From Vulcanimicrobium winogradskyi (GTDB lineage: Bacteria > Vulcanimicrobiota > Vulcanimicrobiia > Vulcanimicrobiales > Vulcanimicrobiaceae): a DNA stretch of 64,000 nt. The position numbers were made by a program, and so were the translations under genes. The stretch is from positions 1,865,558 through 1,929,557 of the forward strand of contig PLDA01000002.1 in the NCBI GenBank assembly GCA_003134965.1. The letters are read 5' to 3'. Below the pieces are notes generated by a model that worked only from the letters and a program-made list of their open reading frames with translations, made no database searches and was not told the origin of the DNA. Shown piece by piece: positions 57,806 to 64,000 of this stretch. How positions within the stretch are numbered: position 1 is the stretch's first letter; each line of letters begins with the position of its first letter.

Positions 57806-59247
57806 TATTCCGCCAGCACCCAGGTGTCTTTTGAGCCTCCGCCCTGCGAGGAGTTCACGACCAGCGAGCCTTCGACCAGCGCGACGCGCGTCAGCGCCGC
57901 AGGCGGGACGTCGACGCGGTTGCCGGCGAGCAGCGCGAACGGGCGCAGGTCGACATGCCGGGGCGCGAGCCCGTCTTCCACGACCGTCGGGTGCGAGGAG
58001 AGCATCACCACCGGCTGCGCGATGAAGTCGCGGGGATTCGCGCGGATCGCGTCGCCGAACTCCGCCCGCTCTGCGTGCGTGCTCGTCGGTCCGATCAGCA
58101 TTCCATAGCCGCCCGACGCGGACGTGCGCTTCACCACCAGCGCCTCGAGCCGGCTCAGGACGTGCTGCCGCTCCGCGTCATCGGAGCAGTCGAAGGTCAG
58201 GACGTTGTCGAGCACCGGCTCTTCGCTCAGGTAGTAGCGGATCATAGCCGGGACGTACGGGTAGATCGCCTTGTCGTCGGCGACGCCGGTGCCGATCGCG
58301 TTGGCGAGCGTGACGTTGCCGGCGCGATAGGCGTCGAAGAGTCCGGCGATGCCGAGCGAGGAGTCGGGGCGGAAGTAGAGCGGATCGATGTAGTCGTCGT
58401 CGACGCGCCGGTAGAGAACGTCGATCCGCTGCGGACCGCGCGTCGTCTTGGTGTAGACCATGTTGTCGCGCACGAACAGGTCGTTGCCCTCGACCAGCTC
58501 GACGCCCATCCGGCGCGCGAGCAGCGTGTGCTCGAAGTAGGCGCTGTTGTGGATCCCCGGCGTGAGCAGCGCGATGACGGGATCGGCCGCCTGCACCGGT
58601 GCCGAGGCCAGCAGCGCGTCGCGGAGCCGGCGCGGGTAGTCGTCGACCGGGCGCGGCTCGTAGCCCTCGAAGAGACGCGGGAACGAGCGCTTCAGCACGT
58701 CGCGGTTCTCGAGCACGTACGAGATGCCGGACGGGGTGCGGACGTTGTCCTCCAGCACCAAGAACGTCCCCTCGTGATCGCGCACGAGGTCGATCCCCGA
58801 GACGTGGATGAACGTTCCGTGCGGCGGCCGGATCCCGATCGCCTCGCGCTCGAAGTGCACCGAGGAGTAGACCAGTTCGCGCGGGACGATCCCCTCGCGC
58901 ATGATCCGGCCCTCGCCGTAGACGTCGTTCAGAAACGCGTTGAGCGCCAGGACCCGCTGCGCGACGCCGCGCGCGATGGGGTCCCAATCGCTGGCCGGGA
59001 TGATCCGCGGGATCAGGTCGAACGGCAGGATCCGCTCGGTGCCACGCGTGTCGGAGTAGACGGTGAAGGTGACCCCGAGCTGGAGCAGGACCGTGTTGAC
59101 GGTCGTGACCCGGTGCCGGAAGTCGGCCGACGAGATCCCCTCGAGCGTCGCCGCGAGCGCCTCGTAGTGGGCGCGCGGGCGTCCGTCAGCATCCGCGAAC
59201 TCGTCGAACGCAGATGCGGGCGCATAGCGATCGAGGATCGAGCGCAT
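57805..59247 (-). CDS. Circularly permuted ATP-grasp type 2 protein
   Basis: A 480-residue enzyme of the DUF404/DUF407 class. YEALAATLEGISSADFRHRV near the N-terminus, VSGIDLVRDHEGTFLVLEDN (nucleotide/metal loop), LTPGIHNSAYFEHTLLARRM and the C-terminal SQGGGSKDTWVL are characteristic. It should activate a carboxylate with ATP and join it to an amine, presumably making the peptide that the neighbouring transglutaminase-like proteins act on. The ATG at 59247 fits the family N-terminus; a TTG at 59289 would add 14 residues. First gene of the five-gene operon. Confidence 0.9.
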   Translation of the reverse strand: MRSILDRYAPASAFDEFADADGRPRAHYEALAATLEGISSADFRHRVTTVNTVLLQLGVTFTVYSDTRGTERILPFDLIPRIIPASDWDPIARGVAQRVLALNAFLNDVYGEGRIMREGIVPRELVYSSVHFEREAIGIRPPHGTFIHVSGIDLVRDHEGTFLVLEDNVRTPSGISYVLENRDVLKRSFPRLFEGYEPRPVDDYPRRLRDALLASAPVQAADPVIALLTPGIHNSAYFEHTLLARRMGVELVEGNDLFVRDNMVYTKTTRGPQRIDVLYRRVDDDYIDPLYFRPDSSLGIAGLFDAYRAGNVTLANAIGTGVADDKAIYPYVPAMIRYYLSEEPVLDNVLTFDCSDDAERQHVLSRLEALVVKRTSASGGYGMLIGPTSTHAERAEFGDAIRANPRDFIAQPVVMLSSHPTVVEDGLAPRHVDLRPFALLAGNRVDVPPAALTRVALVEGSLVVNSSQGGGSKDTWVLAE

Positions 59248-59303
59248 CTCCGGCTGGTTTACCCAGCGGGAGGCGGCTCCGCTCGCCAAAAGGCCAACGC
59301 CCG

Positions 59304-62300
59304 CTAATGTGCGGTTGCGGGCTCGGTCGGTTCGATCACCGTGCGGCCGTCGCTGAGGCGGCGGAAGGAGGGCGGTTTCGGCGCGAAGCGCGGCTCGATG
59401 TGCCGGGCGACGAGCAGGTAGAGGGTCGGCACGACGACCAGCGAGAGCAGCGTCGAAGTCAGCAGCCCGCCGATGACCACCGTGCCCAGCGGGGCCTGCG
59501 TCTCGGACCCGGCCTCGATCCCGATCGCGATCGGCAGCATCCCGCCCAGGGTGGCGAGCGTCGTCATCAGGATCGGGCGCAAGCGCATCGGGCCGGCGTG
59601 CATCAGCGCCTCACGCGGGTCGAGCCCCTCGTCGCGACGCAGCTGTTTGGTGAACTCCACCACCAGGATCGCGTTCTTGACCGCGATGCCGACCAGCATC
59701 AGCGAGCCGATGAACGCCGTGAGCCCGAACGAGCGGTGGGTGATCCACAGCGCCCCGACGATCCCGATCAGCGCGAACGGCACCGACATCATGATCACCA
59801 GCGGGTCGAGGAACGACTCGAACTGCGAGGCGAGCAGCATGTAGATCAGCGCGACCGCAAGGATGACGACCAGCGTCAGCGCGGTGAACTGATCGTTGTT
59901 CTGCGTGATCGCAGGTCCGAATTGCCAGCGGTAGCCGGCCGGCCAGAGGGTGCTGTTCTGGAGGTTGTTCATGATGGTCGTCGCTTGCGCGACGACGTCG
60001 CCTTGCGCGACGCCGATGATCGGCGCATTGATGTCGATGCGCCGCTGCTTGTTCTGACGCGAGATCTGCGAGGGCCCCTGGCCGAAGGTGATCGCCGCGA
60101 TCCCCGAGAGCGGGACGGCGTTCAGCGATTGCGATGACGGGCCGGATGACGCGGTGCCGGGGACCGACGAGCTCGACGCAGCCTGGCTCGCAGCGGCGGC
60201 GGTACCGATCCCGGCGGTCGAGATCCCGGTGGAACCTCCGCCCGACGCGCCCGATCCGGGCTGGATCAACAGCGAGTCCAGCGACGCGACGGTGCGCCGC
60301 TGTGCCGCCGGCAACTGCACCATGATCGGGTACTGCGTGCCGTTGGTCTGCCAGTAGGAAGCGATCGTTCCGCTGGTGGCGGTCGAGATGATCGTCGCGA
60401 CGTCGCCGCTCGAGAGACCGAGCTGCGCGGCGACGCGGCGGTCGACGTGGATATCGACCTCGGGCTGCGAGGGCGTGACGTTGGTGTCGGGCCGGACGAC
60501 GCCCTGGATCCCGCTCAAGTCCTTGATCGCCAGCTGCGCCGTGTTGTAGAGCTGGGTGACGTCGGGGCCGTAGATTTGGATCTGCAGCGCATCCGAACCT
60601 TGGCTGACCGTCTGCTGCACGATGTCGATGCTGCTCGTCCGCGCCTCGGAACCGATCAGCGCTTTGCGCAGCGCGGCGAACTTCGCGCGCTGCTCCGGCG
60701 TGAAGCGGGAGGATTGCTGCTGCTGTTGCTGCGCCTGCTGCGCGGTGGTCGGCGGCCGGCGCGAGACGCCGCCCAGCCGCCGCTGCCACTCGGCGACGAA
60801 ATCGTCGGCCTTGGTCCCCTGGATCCCCGGCTTGAGCGCGACCGCCATCGACGCCTGGTTGGTGATCACGCGCGACGCGCCGCCGCCGAACCCCGAGCCG
60901 ACGGAGTCGGAGACGTCGACGACGCGCGGATCGGCGAGCAGCGCCTCTTCGACTTTGTCGGCGAGGTTGTTGGTGACCGCGACCGAGGTACCGTTCGGCG
61001 TGCGGATGTTCAGCCGCACGAAGCGCGACGACGAGGCGGGGAACGTCTCGGTCTTGACGACGCCCGACTTCACCGCGACCCCGGCCAGCATGAGCAGGAC
61101 GACGCCGATCGCGAACACGATCGCGGGCCGATCGATCGCCGCGCCGAGCAGCCGCTTGTAGCCACCTTCGAGATGGCCGTAGAGCCGGTCGAAGCCGGCG
61201 CTGAAGCGGCTGTACCAGCCGCGCCGGTTCGCCGCGTCCGGATCGGCCGCGTGCGCGCTCTCGGCGTCGAGCATGAAGCTCGCGAGCATCGGGACCGTGG
61301 TGGTGGCGACCAGCAGCGAGATGCTGACGCCGACGATGATGACGATCGCGAACGGTCCGAAGATCAGTCCCTGCAGTCCCGGGATGAGGAGCAGCGGGAC
61401 GAACACCGTGACGACGGTGATCGTCGAGGCGAGCACGGCCATGAAGATCTGCGAGGTAGCGTTGCGCGCCGCTTCACGCGGCGACTCGCCTTCGTGCAGA
61501 TGGCGGTAGATGTTCTCGATGACGACGACCGCGTCGTCGACGATCAAACCGACCGCGAGCGCCAGGCCGCCCAGCGTCATGATGTTGAGCGACATGTTCA
61601 GCATGTACGCTGCGAAGAAGGTGCCGAGCACGGAGATCGGGAGCGAGACCGCGACGATCAGCGTCGAGCGCAGCGAGTGCAGGAACAGCAGGATGATCAG
61701 CACGGCGAGGATCGCGCCGTAGATCGCGGTGTGGGAAAGCGCGTCGACCGCCGAGCGGATGAACCCCTGCTGGTCGAACACGACGCCGAAGTGCATGTTC
61801 GGATAGCGCCGCTGGAAGTCGGCGATCTTCGCGTAGACGCCTTGCGAGACTGCCAGCACGTTGGCGTCGGGCTGGGCGGTGACGCCGAGGCCGATCGACG
61901 GGATCCGGTCGAGCCGCGAGAACGTGCGCACTTCTTGGATGCTGTCGGAGACGCGCGCGACGTCGCGTATGTAGATCGGCGCGCCGTTCTTGACGGTGAG
62001 CACGGTGGACGCGACGTCGGCGGCGTTCTTGTAGAGCGCGTTGGCGCGGATGGTGAACTCGCGCGGGCCGACCCCGACCAGCCCGGCCGGCGCGTCGACG
62101 TTCTCCTTGGCGATCTTGCTGACGACGGCGTTGGTGTCGAGCCCGTAACCGGCGAGCACGCCGGAGTCGGGCTCGACCATGATCGCGCGCTGCTGGCCGC
62201 CGAAGACGCTGACCGAGCCGACCCCCGAGACGCCGGCGAACTCGTCGGCCAGCGTGTTGTTGAAGAGGTCGTAGAGGTCGCGGAGCGGGCGCGAGGGATC

Positions 62301-62738
62301 GGTGACGGAAAGGCGCACGACCGGGAGCGCGTTCGGGTCGGCCTTGACGATCTGCGGCTGCTGGAGGTTGGGGTCGTTAGGGAGCTGGTTCGCGGCGCGC
62401 GCGACCTGCTGCTGGATGTCGGTCGCCGCGACGTTGATGTTGGTCCCGTACTTGAAGACCGCCCGCACTTGCGTCTGGCCCTGGTACGAGTCCGACTGGA
62501 GGTAGTCGATCCCGGAGACGCGGCTGACGGCGTTCTCGATCGGGCGCGTCACCGTGGATTCCATCGTCTCCGGCGAGGTGTTGCCGTAGTTGATGGTCAC
62601 GGTGACCACCGGGGGCTGGAAGCTGGGGAGCAGCGCGATGGGCAGCCGCGGAATTGCGAAGATGCCCAATACCACGATGGCAGTCGCGAGCATAGCGACC
62701 GTCACACGGCGGGTGACGGCGAAATTGGCGATCGACAA
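59304..62738 (-). CDS. RND-family efflux transporter (AcrB-like, HAE1 type)
   Basis: A 1144-residue inner-membrane pump with 12 membrane helices and two large periplasmic loops. The N-terminus (MSIANFAVTRRVTVAMLATA), the RPIENAVSRVSGIDYLQSDS loop, the proton-relay helix with LALAVGLIVDDAVVVIENIY and the C-terminal repeat GIAVKNAILVVEFTKQL are diagnostic. Residues about 845-885 form an unusual serine/glycine/alanine low-complexity insert in the second periplasmic loop, and another glutamine-rich run (AQQQQQQ-type) lies near 660. No adaptor or outer-membrane channel gene is adjacent on this side of the window. Confidence 0.94.
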   Translation of the reverse strand: MSIANFAVTRRVTVAMLATAIVVLGIFAIPRLPIALLPSFQPPVVTVTINYGNTSPETMESTVTRPIENAVSRVSGIDYLQSDSYQGQTQVRAVFKYGTNINVAATDIQQQVARAANQLPNDPNLQQPQIVKADPNALPVVRLSVTDPSRPLRDLYDLFNNTLADEFAGVSGVGSVSVFGGQQRAIMVEPDSGVLAGYGLDTNAVVSKIAKENVDAPAGLVGVGPREFTIRANALYKNAADVASTVLTVKNGAPIYIRDVARVSDSIQEVRTFSRLDRIPSIGLGVTAQPDANVLAVSQGVYAKIADFQRRYPNMHFGVVFDQQGFIRSAVDALSHTAIYGAILAVLIILLFLHSLRSTLIVAVSLPISVLGTFFAAYMLNMSLNIMTLGGLALAVGLIVDDAVVVIENIYRHLHEGESPREAARNATSQIFMAVLASTITVVTVFVPLLLIPGLQGLIFGPFAIVIIVGVSISLLVATTTVPMLASFMLDAESAHAADPDAANRRGWYSRFSAGFDRLYGHLEGGYKRLLGAAIDRPAIVFAIGVVLLMLAGVAVKSGVVKTETFPASSSRFVRLNIRTPNGTSVAVTNNLADKVEEALLADPRVVDVSDSVGSGFGGGASRVITNQASMAVALKPGIQGTKADDFVAEWQRRLGGVSRRPPTTAQQAQQQQQQSSRFTPEQRAKFAALRKALIGSEARTSSIDIVQQTVSQGSDALQIQIYGPDVTQLYNTAQLAIKDLSGIQGVVRPDTNVTPSQPEVDIHVDRRVAAQLGLSSGDVATIISTATSGTIASYWQTNGTQYPIMVQLPAAQRRTVASLDSLLIQPGSGASGGGSTGISTAGIGTAAAASQAASSSSVPGTASSGPSSQSLNAVPLSGIAAITFGQGPSQISRQNKQRRIDINAPIIGVAQGDVVAQATTIMNNLQNSTLWPAGYRWQFGPAITQNNDQFTALTLVVILAVALIYMLLASQFESFLDPLVIMMSVPFALIGIVGALWITHRSFGLTAFIGSLMLVGIAVKNAILVVEFTKQLRRDEGLDPREALMHAGPMRLRPILMTTLATLGGMLPIAIGIEAGSETQAPLGTVVIGGLLTSTLLSLVVVPTLYLLVARHIEPRFAPKPPSFRRLSDGRTVIEPTEPATAH

Positions 62739-62819
62739 ACAGCTTCTCCGGGAGGTCGGACCTCCGCAAAGTTTCGGACTTTAGCCTGGGAAGGCGCTCA
62801 GGGACCCAGATACCCGCCC

Positions 62820-62848
62820 TTGCCCGGTTATCGGCCGCGTGATACGAT
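62820..62848 (+). promoter_or_regulatory. Sigma70-type promoter upstream of rpsF
   Basis: TTGCCC at 62820-62825 and TACGAT at 62843-62848 with a 17-bp spacer, about 100 bp before rpsF. The sequence from the -10 onward (TACGATCCTCGGGTTCTCCC, 62843-62862) is nearly identical to that of the secD promoter. The GC-rich bases right after the -10 resemble a stringent-type discriminator. Confidence 0.65.
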
Positions 62849-62948
62849 CCTCGGGTTCTCCCGGCGGTCCACGATCCCGGAGACTTTCCCCGCTGCTCGG
62901 CCCTTGCGCCGGGCCGCCGGCTCGAACCGGCGTCCAGAGAGGGCAACC

Positions 62949-63257
62949 ATGCCAGCGACCACGACCATCATCGACTATGAAGTCACCTATGTGCTCCGGC
63001 CCAGTCTCGAGGAGACCGAGGTCGACGAGAAGGCCAACGCGATCGCCGAGGGCGTGAAGACGCGCGGCGGCGAGGTCGTCGGCGAGCTCGAGAAGGCCGG
63101 CAAACGCCGCCTCGCCTACGAGATCGACGACGTGCGCGAAGGCTACTACGTGACGATGCACTTCAAGAGCGGCGCCGAGGAGCAGCGAGAGCTCGAACGC
63201 CTCCTCCGGCTGAACGAGTCGGTCCTCCGCCACATCATCATCCGCAAAACGGACTAA
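62949..63257 (+). CDS. rpsF: 30S ribosomal protein S6
   Basis: A 102-residue S6. YEVTYVLRPSLEETEVDEKA, the KRRLAYEIDDVREGYYV block and RLLRLNESVLRHIIIRK are family features. S6 binds S18 on the 30S platform. Start ATG at 62949; an upstream open frame lies over the RND gene and is not coding. ssb follows after about 290 bp rather than immediately, an unusually wide gap for the rpsF-ssb pair. Confidence 0.96.
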   Translation: MPATTTIIDYEVTYVLRPSLEETEVDEKANAIAEGVKTRGGEVVGELEKAGKRRLAYEIDDVREGYYVTMHFKSGAEEQRELERLLRLNESVLRHIIIRKTD

Positions 63258-63259
63258 AA

Positions 63260-63285
63260 AAGGTTGGCCGACTAACGCCGGCCTT
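63260..63285 (+). terminator. Hairpin just after rpsF, possible attenuator
   Basis: AAGGUUGGC (63260-63268) and GCCGGCCUU (63277-63285) pair over 9 bp including two G-U pairs, with an 8-base loop. An A-run precedes it but no U-run follows, so it may be an attenuator or processing hairpin between rpsF and ssb rather than a full terminator. Confidence 0.4.
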
Positions 63286-63351
63286 CCATTGCAGCGTCGA
63301 TAAGGCCAGCGATGGTGGCCTGCGCCCAGCCATGCCACCCTGGCCCCCCAA

Positions 63352-63375
63352 TGTCACCCTGAGCCTGTCGAAGGG
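63352..63375. repeat. Dispersed palindromic repeat between rpsF and ssb
   Basis: TGTCACCCTGAG (63352-63363) followed by CCTGTCGAAGGG (63364-63375), differing from the rplM-leader copy by one base. It lies in the 291-bp rpsF-ssb gap; apart from this and the hairpin at 63260-63285, I see nothing in that gap. Confidence 0.85.
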
Positions 63376-63548
63376 GGACATCGCCACAACCGCTGTGGGC
63401 GGTAGTCGCGCCCTATCCACAGAGTGATTGATGCTCGGAGGGCACAGTGCCCACCAGGTGGCACTCACCGGCAATAGACTGCCCCGTGAGGCCCGCCTCC
63501 GCCTCACAACATCGCACACCGCAGCGCAAGCAGAAGGACGAAGAAGAG

Positions 63549-63992
63549 ATGGCTGGGAGCTTCAATCGCATAACTTTGGTCGGGAACCTCACCCGCGATC
63601 CGGAGATCCGCTACGTCGGGTCCGGCGCAGCGGTGACGAAGTTCACCCTCGCGGTGAACCGTCGCTCGAAGCAACAGGAAGAGACCGACTACATCGACTG
63701 CGTCGCCTGGGACAAGCTCGCCGAGACCTGCAACACCTACCTCAAGAAGGGGATGTCCGCACTGGTCGACGGCCGGCTCTCGATCCGCTCGTACGACGAC
63801 AAAGACGGCAACAAGCGCAAAGCCACCGAGGTGGTGGTGAACACGATGCAGATGCTCGACCGGGCGAATCGCGGCAGCGAGGGCGGCACGTACGAACGCG
63901 CACCACGCGCAGCAGCCGGAGCACCGGCGGCCAACGGCGGTGGCAGCGACCACTACGACAGCGCGCTGGACGAGGAAGAGATCCCGTTCTGA
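63549..63992 (+). CDS. ssb: Single-stranded DNA-binding protein
   Basis: A 147-residue SSB that coats single-stranded DNA at forks and repair sites. The OB fold is clear (NRITLVGNLTRDPEIRYVGS, YIDCVAWDKLAETCNTYLKK, VDGRLSIRSYDDKDGNKRKA). A disordered glycine/alanine linker leads to the protein-recruiting acidic tip DEEEIPF. The ATG at 63549 follows a purine-rich GAAGAAGAG ribosome site. Downstream rpsR would be expected beyond the window edge. Confidence 0.96.
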   Translation: MAGSFNRITLVGNLTRDPEIRYVGSGAAVTKFTLAVNRRSKQQEETDYIDCVAWDKLAETCNTYLKKGMSALVDGRLSIRSYDDKDGNKRKATEVVVNTMQMLDRANRGSEGGTYERAPRAAAGAPAANGGGSDHYDSALDEEEIPF

Positions 63993-64000
63993 GTGGATTG

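Noticed and set aside
60447..62940. Plus-strand open frame running from inside the RND gene into rpsF
   Set aside because: The part before 62949 is Asp/Arg/Val-rich antisense reading of the RND pump; only the S6 part is real.
1..64000. CRISPR arrays, tRNA or rRNA genes, insertion sequences
   Set aside because: No regularly spaced direct repeats, cloverleaf or rRNA signatures, or transposase motifs were noticed on reading; a tRNAscan/Infernal run would be needed to exclude small RNAs.

Overview
The window is GC-rich, densely packed bacterial chromosome. Many neighbouring genes overlap by 1-4 bp (ATGA, GTGA, TAATG), and GTG or TTG starts are common. A large outer-membrane-barrel-like protein, an RND efflux pump, several lipoprotein signals and a flagellum-type export apparatus point to a two-membraned bacterium. 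The gene style resembles the uncultured Eremiobacterota/WPS-2 (Vulcanimicrobiota) lineage; that placement is inference, because no rRNA lies in the window.

Layout. 1-7.6 kb: two APC amino-acid permeases, greA, lysS, a GNAT acetyltransferase, a DUF5069 gene, an HD-GYP phosphodiesterase and truA. 7.6-12.5 kb: a chemoreceptor without a periplasmic sensor domain, the rplM-rpsI operon behind a clear sigma70-type promoter, and a GAF-PAS-adenylate cyclase. 12.5-22.2 kb: a compact flagellar/type III export operon with a very short FlgB-like protein, FlgC, FliE, FliF, FliH, FliI, a lytic transglycosylase, a two-domain aspartyl protease, a FliK-like protein, a rod/hook protein, FliM, FliN, a lipoprotein and FliP. 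The second half of the export gate (FliQ, FliR, FlhB, FlhA) sits at 25.4-29.5 kb, separated by a TetR/membrane-protein pair, metF and a two-gene module of lower GC. No separate fliG lies between fliF and fliH. Instead the FliF C-terminus carries a FliG-middle-domain-like module. This is the most unusual feature of the window.

29.6-36.3 kb: a secreted DUF900-type hydrolase, a radical SAM/SPASM enzyme coupled to a small protein with an exact Y-X(10)-GDL motif (a putative peptide-modification pair), an XpaC-like/double YbjQ/TelA operon, and a Fur-family regulator. 36.4-44.3 kb: secD-secF, a HIRAN-domain RecQ-like helicase, a PDZ-membrane-GAF protein, and small secreted proteins. 44.2-48.7 kb: three linked GT4-type glycosyltransferases behind a proline-rich TonB-like protein. 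48.8-52.2 kb: apt, a bifunctional rel, and a Uma2-family nuclease. 52.2-54.1 kb: a beta-barrel-type protein. 54.3-59.2 kb: the conserved circularly permuted ATP-grasp/alpha-E/three-transglutaminase operon. 59.3-62.7 kb: an RND transporter. The end holds rpsF and ssb.

A dispersed palindromic repeat (TGTCACCCTGAGCYTGTCGAAGGG-like) recurs at six places. Five are intergenic, and one lies inside the helicase reading frame, where it adds a repeat-encoded peptide. No tRNA, rRNA, CRISPR array, insertion sequence or replication origin was recognised.
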